Shown here: piece by piece, positions 16,887 through 27,063 of the stretch
Layout of the letters: each line of letters begins with the position of its first letter
How positions within the stretch are numbered: position 1 is the stretch's first letter
NCBI RefSeq assembly: GCF_037935975.1
Contig: NZ_CP149817.1
Coordinates: 3,782,001 to 3,846,000 of the forward strand
Length of the DNA stretch: 64,000 nucleotides
Source: Teredinibacter turnerae
GTDB taxonomy: Bacteria > Pseudomonadota > Gammaproteobacteria > Pseudomonadales > Cellvibrionaceae
Reading direction: 5' to 3'
Notes under the pieces: model-generated
What the model was told of the DNA's origin: nothing
Databases searched by the model: none
What the model saw: only the letters and a program-made list of their open reading frames with translations
Translations under genes and position numbers: made by a program

Positions 16887-18020
16887 CTACAATACCCCTT
16901 TTGGATAGGAGCCCAGGATCTTCAGGTCTGCGACCCGACTGGACACCTCACTGAGCGCCGCCTGAATAGTGCTGTCACTCACGTGACCGGAGAAATCGAT
17001 AAAAAACACGTAATTCCAGGTCCCGGTCAGGGATGGACGTGTTTCCACGCGAGTTAAGTCGACGTTGTGACGGTGGAAAGGCTCGAGCAAGCCGTGCAAC
17101 GCACCGGGCTCATTGCGAGTAGACACAACGATCGAGGTTTTGTCGTCGCCGCTGGCTTCCACTTCGTCCGCACCGATAATCAGAAAACGGGTCGAATTGT
17201 CCGGCTGGTCTTCGATACTTTCGGCATGCAAATTTAAATCGTATAACTCGGCCGCCATTTTGCCAGCGATAGCAGCAGCGTTCCATTCACCTTTGACCCG
17301 CTTGGCCGCCTCGGCATTGCTGCTCACAGCCACCCGCTCCGCGCGCGGATAATGGGCATCCAGCCATTTTCGGCATTGCGACAGCGATTGCGCATGGGAA
17401 TACACGCGGGAAATGCTGTCGACTCTCGTGATATCGGAAACCAAAAAGTTGTGGTGAATACGCAATACGACTTCGCCGCAGATTTTTACGCTACTGCCAA
17501 GAAAGTTGTCGAGCGTGTGAGTCACCACGCCTTCGGTGGAGTTTTCTACCGGCACCACACCAAAATGGGCTGCGCCTGAAGCCACTTCGCGGAACACCTC
17601 GTCGATTGCGCTCAGCGAAACCGTGTGTGCAGAGTGACCGAAATGCTTAATCGCTGCCTGTTGTGTAAAAGTGCCTTCAGGGCCGAGATAGGCCACTTTT
17701 ACCGGCGCTTCGAGGGCCAGACACGCGGACATGATCTCTCTGAACAGACGCGCGAACTCTTCGTTGTCCAACGGGCCTGTGTTGCGCTCCATTGCGCGGC
17801 GCAGCACCTGCGCCTCTCGCTCAGGGCGGTAAAACGTGGATATTTCACCGTCTGCCGAGTGGCGTTTTTTTATTTCCGCGACTTCCTGCGCGCAGCGGGC
17901 ACGAGCGTTAATCAGCTCGCCAATCTGTTCATCGATGGAATCGATTTTTACCCGCAACTGGGACAGCGCCTCGCGCTCACTGTCTTGTCCGGCCGGGTTG
18001 TCAGAATCTGAATCCTTCAC
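16887..18020 (-). CDS. pheA: Chorismate mutase / prephenate dehydratase (P-protein)
   Basis: Bifunctional enzyme from chorismate to phenylpyruvate on the phenylalanine pathway. The 377-aa product has an AroQ chorismate mutase domain at about residues 18-100 (LRVKIDSIDEQIGELINAR), a prephenate dehydratase domain (YLGPEGTFTQQAA; catalytic DNSTRF) and a C-terminal ACT regulatory domain (GALHGLL; LTRVETRP) for feedback by phenylalanine. It starts 15 bp after gyrA, so it is probably cotranscribed. In Pseudomonas serC lies between gyrA and pheA; it is absent here. Confidence 0.97.
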   Translation of the reverse strand: MKDSDSDNPAGQDSEREALSQLRVKIDSIDEQIGELINARARCAQEVAEIKKRHSADGEISTFYRPEREAQVLRRAMERNTGPLDNEEFARLFREIMSACLALEAPVKVAYLGPEGTFTQQAAIKHFGHSAHTVSLSAIDEVFREVASGAAHFGVVPVENSTEGVVTHTLDNFLGSSVKICGEVVLRIHHNFLVSDITRVDSISRVYSHAQSLSQCRKWLDAHYPRAERVAVSSNAEAAKRVKGEWNAAAIAGKMAAELYDLNLHAESIEDQPDNSTRFLIIGADEVEASGDDKTSIVVSTRNEPGALHGLLEPFHRHNVDLTRVETRPSLTGTWNYVFFIDFSGHVSDSTIQAALSEVSSRVADLKILGSYPKGVL

Positions 18021-18035
18021 AAGCCACCTCGCTGG

Positions 18036-20606
18036 TTATTCCTCATTGGACTCCATCTCGTCGTCTGCGCCCTGATCGAATTGCTCAGCAATACGCGCAA
18101 CGCCAACAATATGCTCACTCTCGCGGACCTTGATGAGGCGCACGCCCTGGGTGTTGCGGCTCAGCAGGGAGACTTCGTCGCCACGCGTGCGCACCAATGT
18201 ACCCTGATCTGAGATCATCATCAGCTCATCGCCATCGAATATCTGTACCGCGCCCACGAGGCCACCATTGCGCTCGCTAACCTGCATCGCAATTACGCCC
18301 TGCGAACCACGGCCTTTGGTTGGAAAGTCGTCGACATCGGTGCGCTTACCGTAGCCGTTTTCGCTGACAGTTAATACTTTGCCCCCCTCTGCAGGAACGA
18401 CCATGGCGATAACCCTGTGCTCATCCGCCATGCGAATACCACGTACGCCACGCGATGTACGTCCCATCGAACGCACTTGTTCTTCAGCAAAACGCGCCGC
18501 TTTACCACTGGAGGCGAGCAGCATAATGTCCTGCTGGCCATCGGTAATTGCGGTTCCCACCAGGTGGTCGCCTTCAACCAGATCAATCGCCCGGAGCCCG
18601 ACCGAACGTGGCCGCGCAAACTGGGACAGTGGGGTTTTCTTTACCGTGCCCTGCGATGTGGCCATAACAATAAAGCGGTCTTCGTCGAACTCGCGCACAG
18701 GGAGAATGGACGTAATACGTTCGCCCTGCTCCAGCGGCAGCAGGTTCACCATAGGGCGACCGCGGGACTGACGACCGGCAACCGGAATCTGGTACACCTT
18801 GAGCCAGAAAACCTTGCCCGCATTGGTAAAACAGAGAATGTAATCGTGGGTGTTGGCGATTAACAAATGCTCGACAAAGTCTTCGTCTTTCACCGAGGTT
18901 GCGGCCTTACCCATACCCCCGCGACGCTGCGCCTGATAAGCATCCAATGGCTGAGTTTTGGCGTAACCACCGTGGGAAATGGTAACCACGCGGTCTTCTT
19001 CGTTGATCAGATCTTCTACGGTGAGATCCTGCTGCGAGTTCTGGATGTCGGTACGGCGCTCGTCGCCGTATTCCGCCATAACCGCTTCCAGCTCCTCGCG
19101 GATAACTTCCATCAAGCGCACAGCATTACTGAGAATTTCGAGATATTCGGAGATCTGCTGCAGTTTTTCTTCGTACTCAGCAAGCAGCTTATCGTGCTCC
19201 ATCCCGGTAAGGCGGTGTAACCGCAATTCGAGAATCGCCTGAACCTGCGCAGGTGACAGAAAATACTGGCCGTCGCGCATGCCAAACTCGGCACCGAGGT
19301 CGTCTGGACGACACGCATCCGCGCCCGCACGTTCCAAAAACTGCGAAATGGTGTTGGTGCCCCAGCCGCGAGCCAGGAGCGCTTCGCGTGCCTCCGCCGG
19401 CGTTTGCGAGGCTTTGATCAATGCGATCACTTCGTCGATGTTGGCAATCGCAACCGCCAGACCTTCCAGCACATGGCCGCGCTCACGCGCCTTGCGCAAC
19501 AGGTACACGGTACGGCGGGTCACAACCTCGCGGCGATGCGAGATAAAATGTTCAAGCATCTGCTTGAGGTTCAGCACTTTGGGCTGATCATCAACCAGGG
19601 CAACGATATTAATGCCGAAAACGCTTTGCAGCTGGGTTTGTGCGTACAGGTTGTTGAGCACCACATCGCCCATGTCGCCGCGCTTGATTTCGATAACCAC
19701 CCGCAAGCCGTCTTTGTCGGACTCGTCGCGAATCTCAGAAATACCTTCGATTTTCTTGTCTTTTACCAACTCCGCGATCTTTTCAATCAGGCGCGCTTTG
19801 TTCACCTGATAGGGGATTTCGTGGATGATAATGGTGTCGCGATTGGTTTTTTCGTCGGTGACGACTTCCGCTTTGGCGCGCACATAAATACGCCCACGGC
19901 CGGTGCGGTATGCCATTAAAATACCGGCGCGGCCGTTAATGATGCCGCCGGTGGGGAAATCAGGACCGGGAATGTCTTCAATCAGCTCATCGACAGTGGC
20001 ATCCGGATTTTCGATTAAACGAATACAGCCGGTAATCACTTCGCGCAGGTTGTGCGGCGGGATATTGGTCGCCATTCCTACCGCAATACCGGAAGAACCG
20101 TTAATCAGCAGATTGGGGACCCGTGTCGGCAGCACCGCAGGGATCTGTTCGGTGCCGTCGTAGTTGGGCACGAAATCCACGGTTTCTTTATCCAGATCGG
20201 CGAGCAGATCATGGGACAGTTTCTGCATGCGAATTTCGGTATATCGCATAGCCGCGGCGCCGTCGCCATCGATAGAGCCGAAGTTGCCCTGCCCGTCTAC
20301 CAGTGTGTAACGCAAGCTAAACGGCTGCGCCATGCGTACAATGGTGTCGTACACGGCCGAGTCGCCATGCGGGTGGTATTTACCGATAACATCACCCACC
20401 ACACGGGCGGACTTTTTGTAAGGCTTGTTCCAGTCGTTGTTTAGCTCGCTCATGGCGAAGAGCACACGTCGATGCACCGGCTTGAGGCCGTCACGCACAT
20501 CGGGCAGTGCCCGGCCAACGATAACGCTCATGGCGTAGTCGAGGTAAGATTGTTTGAGTTCGTCTTCGATGCTGACGGGAAGGATTTCTTTTGCGATATC
20601 GCCCAT
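18036..20606 (-). CDS. gyrA: DNA gyrase subunit A
   Basis: Breakage-reunion subunit of DNA gyrase, a GyrA2GyrB2 topoisomerase that introduces negative supercoils. The 856-aa product aligns residue for residue with E. coli numbering at the quinolone region: [10 protein letters not shown] with Ser83 and Asp87, the sensitive type. The active-site tyrosine is in AAMRYTEIR (Tyr122). The GyrA box QRRGGMG starts the C-terminal beta-pinwheel, and the protein ends in an acidic tail. It heads the minus-strand aromatic operon (pheA 15 bp downstream) and is divergent from mtaD, with 220 bp between them for both promoters. Confidence 0.98.
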   Translation of the reverse strand: MGDIAKEILPVSIEDELKQSYLDYAMSVIVGRALPDVRDGLKPVHRRVLFAMSELNNDWNKPYKKSARVVGDVIGKYHPHGDSAVYDTIVRMAQPFSLRYTLVDGQGNFGSIDGDGAAAMRYTEIRMQKLSHDLLADLDKETVDFVPNYDGTEQIPAVLPTRVPNLLINGSSGIAVGMATNIPPHNLREVITGCIRLIENPDATVDELIEDIPGPDFPTGGIINGRAGILMAYRTGRGRIYVRAKAEVVTDEKTNRDTIIIHEIPYQVNKARLIEKIAELVKDKKIEGISEIRDESDKDGLRVVIEIKRGDMGDVVLNNLYAQTQLQSVFGINIVALVDDQPKVLNLKQMLEHFISHRREVVTRRTVYLLRKARERGHVLEGLAVAIANIDEVIALIKASQTPAEAREALLARGWGTNTISQFLERAGADACRPDDLGAEFGMRDGQYFLSPAQVQAILELRLHRLTGMEHDKLLAEYEEKLQQISEYLEILSNAVRLMEVIREELEAVMAEYGDERRTDIQNSQQDLTVEDLINEEDRVVTISHGGYAKTQPLDAYQAQRRGGMGKAATSVKDEDFVEHLLIANTHDYILCFTNAGKVFWLKVYQIPVAGRQSRGRPMVNLLPLEQGERITSILPVREFDEDRFIVMATSQGTVKKTPLSQFARPRSVGLRAIDLVEGDHLVGTAITDGQQDIMLLASSGKAARFAEEQVRSMGRTSRGVRGIRMADEHRVIAMVVPAEGGKVLTVSENGYGKRTDVDDFPTKGRGSQGVIAMQVSERNGGLVGAVQIFDGDELMMISDQGTLVRTRGDEVSLLSRNTQGVRLIKVRESEHIVGVARIAEQFDQGADDEMESNEE

Positions 20607-20826
20607 GAAGTACTCGCCCTAAACCGGGCCTTGCCTTGTTATTGTGAATACTGAACCGGAGCCCAGCTAAGCGCTGATCCGAAGTTAAACAAACGGCGAA
20701 TACTACCACAAAATCAACATGATAAGCACTTAAAGGCGCTGTTACAGTGGCGAAATTTACGGTTATACTCACGCCCCCTCTGGCGCTCCATGCTGCTGCT
20801 TACTTCACACGCAACCCGACCATCCT

Positions 20827-22155
20827 ATGACCAACACCACAACAATAGATTATTCGCTCGATGCCAGCTGGATTCTGCCGGTAGTACCCCACCAGAGGCT
20901 ATTTAAAGATTGTAGCCTGCTGATAAGTCGCGATCGCATTCACAGCATTGTGCCTACCAGTCAAAGCCTGCGCGACTACAGCGTGCGCGAGCGTATTTCC
21001 CTGCCGGGTCAGTTGCTGATGCCCGGCCTTATCAACTGCCACGGCCACGCGGCAATGACCTTGTTGCGCGGGTTCGCCGACGATATGCCCCTGGAAACCT
21101 GGCTGAAAGACCACATATGGCCTGTTGAAGCCCAGTGGGCCGGAGAAGAGTTTGTCCGCGACGGTGGCGAGCTGGCGATGGCAGAAATGCTACTCAGCGG
21201 CACCACCTGCTTCGCCGACATGTACTTCTTCGGCGAAGCGCTGGCGAGCGCGGTTCACAAAGCGGGAATGCGCGCGCAGCTGTATTTCCCGATTGTGGAC
21301 TTCCCGACCGCCTGGGCGCAGAACCCGGATGAATATATCCACAAAGGGCTGAAACTGCGCGACACCTATCGCTCGCATCCACTGATTAACGTCCACTTCG
21401 GCCCTCATGCGCCATACACCGTTGGGAATGCGCCACTCGAGCGTATTGCGGTCTACGCAGATGAGTTGCAGGCACAGGTTCACATTCACCTGCACGAAAC
21501 AGCAGAGGAAATTGAATCCTCACTAAAAGAGTTTGGTAAACGCCCTCTGCAACGCCTCGCGGATATGGGGTTGCTGACTCCACTTACGCACTGTGTCCAT
21601 ATGACGCAGACCAACGCCGACGATATTGCGTTACTCGCCAGCAGCGGCGCCCATGTTATCCATTGCCCGCGCTCCAACTTAAAACTGGCCAGCGGCAGCT
21701 GCCCGGCCGCAGCCCTCACCCAACAGGGGGTTAATGTGGCCCTGGGAACCGACGGAGCGGCCAGCAATAACAGCCTCGATATGTTTGCCGAACTTCAAGC
21801 GGCGGCACTTTTCGGTAAACTGGTCGCCGGCGATGCAGCGGCACTGGACGCCCACAGCGCGATTGCAATGGCAACCATTAACGGTGCCAAAGCCATCGGC
21901 CTTGAAGATCAGCTGGGATCGCTGGAACCAGGCAAGCAGGCCGATGTTATCGCTATCGACATGAACGATTTAGACCTGCAACCCGTACACAACCCTGTAA
22001 GCCAATTGGTGTATACCCAAATGGGTCACCGCGTATCCAATGTCTGGGTCGCAGGAGAACAACTGGTGAAAAGCCGCGACCTGACGACGCTCAGCCGCAA
22101 AGAGATAGCCGCAAACGCAGCGCACTGGCGAGAAAAACTGGGAGCTAACCGATGA
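20827..22155 (+). CDS. mtaD: Amidohydrolase, 5-methylthioadenosine / S-adenosylhomocysteine deaminase type
   Basis: 442-aa TRZ/ATZ-family amidohydrolase. In Pseudomonas the orthologue deaminates methylthioadenosine to methylthioinosine for sulfur salvage. Metal-binding residues are visible: NCHGHA near residue 66, [16 protein letters not shown] and GTDGAASNN. The gene overlaps ubiG by four bases (ATGA) and belongs to the mtaD-ubiG-mupP-yciK order found in pseudomonads. The start at 20827 lacks a strong ribosome site but fits the family. Exact substrate is inferred from context. Confidence 0.88.
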   Translation: MTNTTTIDYSLDASWILPVVPHQRLFKDCSLLISRDRIHSIVPTSQSLRDYSVRERISLPGQLLMPGLINCHGHAAMTLLRGFADDMPLETWLKDHIWPVEAQWAGEEFVRDGGELAMAEMLLSGTTCFADMYFFGEALASAVHKAGMRAQLYFPIVDFPTAWAQNPDEYIHKGLKLRDTYRSHPLINVHFGPHAPYTVGNAPLERIAVYADELQAQVHIHLHETAEEIESSLKEFGKRPLQRLADMGLLTPLTHCVHMTQTNADDIALLASSGAHVIHCPRSNLKLASGSCPAAALTQQGVNVALGTDGAASNNSLDMFAELQAAALFGKLVAGDAAALDAHSAIAMATINGAKAIGLEDQLGSLEPGKQADVIAIDMNDLDLQPVHNPVSQLVYTQMGHRVSNVWVAGEQLVKSRDLTTLSRKEIAANAAHWREKLGANR

Positions 22156-22946
22156 ACAGCGACACCCTGCAACACTCAAACGAAGCCTCGCAACATTCAA
22201 ACGAAACCCTTCAACATGCCCACGAAACCTTAGAGCATCCCCGCGATACCGAAAACGTTGATGCCGCCGAAATAGCCAAGTTCGAGCGCATGGCCAGCCG
22301 CTGGTGGGACCCGAGCGGCGAGTTCAAACCGCTACATGACATCAACCCACTGCGCGCAAATTACATCGATCAACGCGCCCCGGTAGCGGAAAAACACGTT
22401 TTGGACATCGGCTGCGGTGGCGGCCTGCTCACCGAAGCACTCTGGCAGCGCGGTGCAAAAGTCACCGGCATCGATATGGGTGAGGCGCCGCTCGAAGTCG
22501 CGCGCTTACATGCGCTGGAGTCCGGTGCGGTGGTCGACTACCAACGCATCACTGCAGAAGACTTTGCACAGAGCCACCAAGCCTCATTCGACCTGGTCAC
22601 CTGCCTCGAAATGCTGGAGCATGTTCCCAACCCGCAGAGTACGCTCAAGGCTTGCGCGACGCTGGTAAAGCCCGGTGGTGATCTATTTTTCTCGACCATT
22701 AACCGCAACCCCAAAGCCTATGCATTCGCCATTCTAGGGGCCGAGTACGTATTGAGGCTGCTGCCCAAAGGCACCCACGAATACCGCAAATTTATCCGCC
22801 CTGCGGAACTGACGCAATGGCTGCGCGACGCGGGTCTACAGGCTGTTGATATGGTTGGGCTCACCTATAACCCCATCACCAAGCAGTACAAAATTAACCC
22901 TAATGACGTTGACGTTAACTACATAATTCACGCCAAGAAGGTGTAA
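22152..22946 (+). CDS. ubiG: Ubiquinone biosynthesis O-methyltransferase UbiG with repetitive N-terminal extension
   Basis: SAM-dependent methyltransferase for two O-methylations in ubiquinone synthesis. The conserved part starts at [11 protein letters not shown] and includes [15 protein letters not shown], the SAM motif [10 protein letters not shown], and [13 protein letters not shown]. Before it lies an unusual extension of about 33 residues made of four seven-residue units: [28 protein letters not shown], encoded by imperfect 21-bp repeats at 22164-22247. E. coli UbiG has only a short tail there. An alternative start inside the extension is not obvious (no Met/Val with a ribosome site), and the ATGA overlap with mtaD supports the long form. 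Confidence 0.94.
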   Translation: MNSDTLQHSNEASQHSNETLQHAHETLEHPRDTENVDAAEIAKFERMASRWWDPSGEFKPLHDINPLRANYIDQRAPVAEKHVLDIGCGGGLLTEALWQRGAKVTGIDMGEAPLEVARLHALESGAVVDYQRITAEDFAQSHQASFDLVTCLEMLEHVPNPQSTLKACATLVKPGGDLFFSTINRNPKAYAFAILGAEYVLRLLPKGTHEYRKFIRPAELTQWLRDAGLQAVDMVGLTYNPITKQYKINPNDVDVNYIIHAKKV

Positions 22947-22951
22947 CACCC

Positions 22952-23614
22952 ATGTCGCTGAAAGCGGTTTTTTTCGATCTGGACGGAACCCTGTTGGACA
23001 CCGCGCCCAACTTTGTTATTGCCATGAACAAGATGCTCGCGCGCCGGGATCGTGCCCCTATAGCGGAGCAGGCGCTGCGCGCCGTGGTGTCTGATGGCGC
23101 CAACGCAATGCTCCAACTGGTATTTGGCACAACACCAGATGATGCCGAATTCCCCGCATTGCGGCAGGAATTTCTGGATTGCTATCTGGAGGATCTCGCC
23201 TCTGTTACCACCGCATATCCGGGAATAGATTCCTTGATTGGCGAGCTGGCAGCGCGAGGCGTCGCCTGGGGCATCGTTACCAATAAGCCAGCCACCTACG
23301 CCGAGCCGTTGATGACCTTTTTCGATTTCGCCAGCGAACCCAGTGCGCTCATCTGCCCCGATCACGTGACCGAACGCAAACCCGCGCCAGACGCGCTCCT
23401 GCTGGCCTGCGAACAAACCGGATGCAGCCCTGACCAGGCCATTTACGTGGGCGATCACCAGCGGGACATCGAATGTGGCATCAATGCAGGAATGCCAACC
23501 GTCGCGGTTGGATACGGCTATATTCACACTAACGACAGCCACACCTGCTGGAATGCTGACCACACAGTGGAAAGCGCCAACGAAATCTGGCCCATCGTCC
23601 ACCGCTACCTGTAA
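22952..23614 (+). CDS. mupP: HAD-family phosphatase, MupP/Gph type
   Basis: 220-aa haloacid dehalogenase-type phosphatase. Motif I is FFDLDGTLLDT, motif II IVTNKP, and motif III/IV lies in VTERKPAPD and YVGDHQRDIE. The nearest families are phosphoglycolate phosphatase (Gph) and MupP, which dephosphorylates MurNAc-6-phosphate in peptidoglycan recycling. Its place directly after ubiG and before yciK is where MupP sits in Pseudomonas, so MupP is the better call, though sequence reading alone cannot separate the two. It starts 5 bp after ubiG stops. Confidence 0.8.
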   Translation: MSLKAVFFDLDGTLLDTAPNFVIAMNKMLARRDRAPIAEQALRAVVSDGANAMLQLVFGTTPDDAEFPALRQEFLDCYLEDLASVTTAYPGIDSLIGELAARGVAWGIVTNKPATYAEPLMTFFDFASEPSALICPDHVTERKPAPDALLLACEQTGCSPDQAIYVGDHQRDIECGINAGMPTVAVGYGYIHTNDSHTCWNADHTVESANEIWPIVHRYL

Positions 23615-23665
23615 CGTCGATTGCCAGACCTTGGCGAGACGCGAAACGCAGTAACAGGAAACACT

Positions 23666-24433
23666 ATGACTGATTCAATACTTTTACCGGACTATCAACC
23701 AGCACCGGGACTGCTGCGAGACAAAATTATTCTGGTTACCGGTGCCGGTGATGGCATCGGCAAAACCGCATCACTCACCTTCGCCGCACATGGCGCTACG
23801 GTTATTTTGCTCGGCCGAACTATCGCCAAACTGGAAGCCGTCTACGACCAGATCGAAGCCGCTGGCGGGGCAAAGCCCGCGATTATTCCGATGAATTTTG
23901 AAGGGGCGACCGAGCAGGATTATGTCGAGATACACAACGTGCTGGAGCAGGAATTCGGCCGTTTGGATGGCTTACTGCACAACGCAGCAGAATTAGGGCC
24001 ACGCACTCCAATCGCCAATTACGGCCTGGAAGCCTGGCAGAAAGTGATGACGGTGAACGTCACCGCGCCCTTTCAACTCACCAAAGCTGTACTGCCTCTG
24101 CTGAAACAGGCACCGAGCGCGAGCGTGGTATTCACCAGTTCGGGCGTCGGTCGCAAAGGACATGCTTATTGGGGTGGTTATGCCGTCAGCAAGGCTGCGA
24201 GCGACAATCTAATGGAAACCCTTGCAGACGAAATGGACGGTCTACCGGGGCCCCGCGTAAATGCACTGAACCCTGGGCCTGTGCGCACCCGTATGCGCGC
24301 CACCGCGTTTCCCGCAGAAGACCCAGCAACGGTAACCGACGCGCAGGCGGTTATGTCGGCGTACCTTTACCTGATGGGCGATGACAGCATTGGGGTTAAC
24401 GGAAAGCTTTTCGACGCCCAGGCAACTCGTTAA
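23666..24433 (+). CDS. yciK: Short-chain dehydrogenase/reductase YciK
   Basis: 255-aa classical SDR oxidoreductase of unknown substrate. NAD(P)-binding VTGAGDGIGKTAS, the NAAELG motif, the catalytic serine in VVFTSSGVG, and YAVSKAA (Tyr and Lys) are all present. The ATG at 23666 is chosen because AGGAA lies 5-7 bases before it. The gene closes the mtaD-ubiG-mupP-yciK operon and its stop overlaps by four bases the stop of the convergent lipoprotein gene. Confidence 0.92.
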   Translation: MTDSILLPDYQPAPGLLRDKIILVTGAGDGIGKTASLTFAAHGATVILLGRTIAKLEAVYDQIEAAGGAKPAIIPMNFEGATEQDYVEIHNVLEQEFGRLDGLLHNAAELGPRTPIANYGLEAWQKVMTVNVTAPFQLTKAVLPLLKQAPSASVVFTSSGVGRKGHAYWGGYAVSKAASDNLMETLADEMDGLPGPRVNALNPGPVRTRMRATAFPAEDPATVTDAQAVMSAYLYLMGDDSIGVNGKLFDAQATR

Positions 24434-24978
24434 ATCCGAAAATCGTCCGCTTTCGGCTGATAGTAATCAGCCGGCGCTGGCGTGTTTTTGGGTAGGGGTT
24501 CGGGTGACGGTTGCGCAGAAGGTTTAGGCGTGCCGGGCATGGCATCGACTTTCGGCTCCCACGGCAATGGGGTTGGCTCCGTAATCGGTTTTTTTGTTTT
24601 CTTGAAGTAGCGCTCGGCCTGTACCTGAGCGTAATCATCCAGCCAATATCGTTTCACCACATCTTCCTGAAACACCACATGAAAGTACTCGGTTTCAAGG
24701 TTCGCACCATCGTAGCGAAAAAAGAACAGCAGATTTCCATGGCGGGATTTGGCGCGACTAAAACGATAGGTATAGATTTCCTGCGCCAGTGGCCCTTCCT
24801 GAATAAAGTCCGGGTCTCCGAGGTTTGCTGTGATCCAGTACTTCTCGGTTTTATTGCGGCGAATATCATCGAGAAACGAGTCGGGAATTCTCCCTTCCCC
24901 GTCAAAATGAGTCACCTTGCTGGAAATCGCGCAAGCGCCGAGCAACAACAGCAGAGAAACCAACGCTATTTTATTCAT
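24430..24978 (-). CDS. Predicted lipoprotein at the end of the chemotaxis operon
   Basis: 182 aa. The N-terminus is a lipoprotein signal with lipobox LLGAC (Cys near residue 15). A soluble region follows (GRIPDSFLDDIRRNKTEKYWITANLGDP) that resembles SmpA/BamE-type folds only in a general way, then a proline-rich tail (PTPLPWEPKVDAMPGTPKPS). I do not recognise a family. It overlaps the DUF2802 gene by eight bases, so it is probably cotranscribed with the che genes. Convergent with yciK, overlapping it by four bases. Confidence 0.7.
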   Translation of the reverse strand: MNKIALVSLLLLLGACAISSKVTHFDGEGRIPDSFLDDIRRNKTEKYWITANLGDPDFIQEGPLAQEIYTYRFSRAKSRHGNLLFFFRYDGANLETEYFHVVFQEDVVKRYWLDDYAQVQAERYFKKTKKPITEPTPLPWEPKVDAMPGTPKPSAQPSPEPLPKNTPAPADYYQPKADDFRI

Positions 24979-25384
24979 AGACAGTGGGGCGGGATGTTTT
25001 ATGGAGCAGTTCCATCAATTCAATTTCGGAGACGGTAAGGCCGGTGTTCGCTGCCACCGTTGAGGCGTCCACACCTTGATCGATCATGGTGTGAGCTTGT
25101 GAGTAAGAAAAATCAGATTCTGCTGCGTTGTAATGGTGTTGCTGATCAGATACTTCGCGAAGCTTTTTCTCTAACGCCATAATTCGCTGCCCCATACCCA
25201 ACGAGCCGGAAATCATAGTCGCGGTTTTTTTCTCCATCGCCTGTAACTGTCGTGCGAGCGTGAGATACTGCTCCCGCAGCGCCGCAGCGTCCGCCCTTGC
25301 CTGCCGAGCCCCAACCAGGCCAACCGCACAGGCGAATACCGCAAGCGCAATGGCCAATACCGGGATAAACAGGTCCAGATCCAC
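24971..25384 (-). CDS. DUF2802 family protein
   Basis: 137 aa with an N-terminal membrane helix (LFIPVLAIALAVFACAVGLVG), a coiled coil (LREQYLTLARQLQAMEKK...MALEKKLREVSDQQ), and a C-terminal helical motif YSQAHTMIDQGVDASTVA followed by LTVSEIELMELLH, the DUF2802 signature. In Pseudomonas and Shewanella a DUF2802 gene follows the last cheW of the flagellar che operon, exactly as here. The C-terminal motif resembles helix-turn-helix sequences, but no function is established. Confidence 0.82.
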   Translation of the reverse strand: MDLDLFIPVLAIALAVFACAVGLVGARQARADAAALREQYLTLARQLQAMEKKTATMISGSLGMGQRIMALEKKLREVSDQQHHYNAAESDFSYSQAHTMIDQGVDASTVAANTGLTVSEIELMELLHKTSRPTVYE

Positions 25385-25445
25385 AACAGTAAACCTCTTT
25401 TGTAACGATGGGACGAATATTAAACGGTGCCAATATTAAACAGTG

Positions 25446-25931
25446 CTATACCGCTTCAATCTCAGCCCACTCTCCGTCTGTCAATAATTTGTCGAGCTCA
25501 ATCAAAATCAGCAACTCGTTGTTTTTGTGGCACACACCCTGGATAAACTTGGCGCTTTCCTCGTTGCCCACATTGGGCGCGGTTTCAATTTCTGACTGCC
25601 GCAGGTAAACCACTTCGGCAACGCTATCGACCAAAATACCCACGACATGGCTGTCGGCCTCGATAATAACAATGCGCGTGTTGTCGGTAATTTCTCCCGG
25701 CGGTAAAGCAAAACGCTCGCGTGTATCAATAACGGTTACGACATTGCCGCGCAGGTTAATAATCCCAATCACGTAAGATGGCGCACCCGGTACCGGCGCA
25801 ATTTCGCTATAGCGCAGTACTTCCTGTACCTGCATCACGTTCACACCGTAGGTTTCTCCGGCCAGTTTGAAAGTGACCCACTGTAAGACCGGGTCTTCGC
25901 TGGATTTACGGTTGTTCGGGTTTGCCGCCAT
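25446..25931 (-). CDS. cheW: Chemotaxis coupling protein CheW
   Basis: Adaptor linking receptors to CheA in the main chemotaxis array. 161 aa from the ATG at 25931, preceded by GAGGAAAAACTC (good ribosome site); a reading from 25952 is less likely. A single CheW fold: VLQWVTFKLAGETYGVNV, IINLRGNVVTVIDTRERF (receptor/CheA contact loop) and VVGILVDSVAEV. It is the last core chemotaxis gene of the cluster, after parP and before DUF2802, as in pseudomonads and vibrios. Confidence 0.96.
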   Translation of the reverse strand: MAANPNNRKSSEDPVLQWVTFKLAGETYGVNVMQVQEVLRYSEIAPVPGAPSYVIGIINLRGNVVTVIDTRERFALPPGEITDNTRIVIIEADSHVVGILVDSVAEVVYLRQSEIETAPNVGNEESAKFIQGVCHKNNELLILIELDKLLTDGEWAEIEAV

Positions 25932-26073
25932 GAGTTTTTCCTCAGATATCACTTCAGTGTTATTTCGGTCAGGCGTAGAAATTTCAAAGCGTCAAAATTC
26001 AGCCGCAAAGTGCCTGACTAACACCTACAAATATAGTTAATTGCACCATCTATGCCAGCGGACTGGCGTATTT

Positions 26074-27063
26074 TTACCGCCGCCGCTCGGTTGCCAGCAG
26101 TAAAGTAGCCATACGTGGAATGTCGATCAACGCGCACATCGCTGACTTAACCGTTCCGGCAAGCCAGGGCCGACTGGTGCGCTGACTGCGCCATTTGACA
26201 TCGGAGGGTTCCAACGTAATAGGCTGGTTAACGGTATCTACGGCCAGCCCCCAGTTCAAACCATCAATGGAGATAACATACTTCGCGGTTTCGAGGAATT
26301 TAGGCGAGTATTTTTCCGGCATCACGAATAACGCCGTATTAACTGTCTTTATTTGCCCCATAGGGGAATTCAGCAAACCCATAAACCAATCGGATTGGCC
26401 AAAGATCGGGGTGAGTTGATCGCCAATCGTTTGAATTTGTCCCAAGGCAATCAGCGGCACCGCCAACGTTAGACCCGACACATCAAACAGCAATACCTCA
26501 AAGCGGGATTGGGCCCACTGTGGGCGACCGTTTTCCGCCCAATGCAAAAGCGGGTTGTCCAGTGTCTGCGCGTTTTGTTCAGCGACCTCTGCCACTTGCA
26601 CGGTTTCCACCGGAGCCTTTGCCACCACTTTTGGCGCAGGCGCAACAATCTTTGCTGGCGTGTGTGGCTGGGCCTTTTCAGTGACAGGTGGGGCAACAGC
26701 GACTTTTTTTTGTGTTTGCACTGCCGGTTGCGTTTTTACTATTGGTTGCGCTGTCACTACTGGCGGCGCCACAGGGGCAGGTGCAGTTACCGTTTTTTGC
26801 TCAGTAACTGTTTTCGGTTTGGGTGCTGACGCAGGTGCGGGAGTGATTTGCTGGTTAAGCAGCGCCTGCAATTGCTGTCGTTTGCTCGCTTCCAGTTCGC
26901 GCTGATCCAACGTCTGCGCTGTCTGATGTACAGCGGGTGCAGGCGCGGGTTCGGGCTTGCGCGCTGGCACAGGCTCAGGCGCCTGGGTTGGCTCAGGCTG
27001 CAGATCACCTAACAGCTCGTCAAAATAGCTGAGCAACGAATCCTGCGCATTGTGTTTATCCAT
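26074..27063 (-). CDS. parP: ParP-like CheW-domain protein (polar array anchor)
   Basis: 329 aa. Residues 1-30 form a short conserved start (DSLLSYFDELLGDLQPE), residues about 30-180 a long Pro/Ala/Val/Thr-rich linker, and the rest a CheW-like domain (RFEVLLFDVSGLTLAVPL; GLLNSPMGQIKTVNTALFV; GLAVDTVNQPITLE). In Vibrio, ParP joins ParC to CheA and receptors, holding the array at the old pole. Its ATG overlaps the parC stop by one base, and parC-parP-cheW matches the Vibrio/Pseudomonas order. The name is by domain layout and context. Confidence 0.82.
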   Translation of the reverse strand: MDKHNAQDSLLSYFDELLGDLQPEPTQAPEPVPARKPEPAPAPAVHQTAQTLDQRELEASKRQQLQALLNQQITPAPASAPKPKTVTEQKTVTAPAPVAPPVVTAQPIVKTQPAVQTQKKVAVAPPVTEKAQPHTPAKIVAPAPKVVAKAPVETVQVAEVAEQNAQTLDNPLLHWAENGRPQWAQSRFEVLLFDVSGLTLAVPLIALGQIQTIGDQLTPIFGQSDWFMGLLNSPMGQIKTVNTALFVMPEKYSPKFLETAKYVISIDGLNWGLAVDTVNQPITLEPSDVKWRSQRTSRPWLAGTVKSAMCALIDIPRMATLLLATERRR

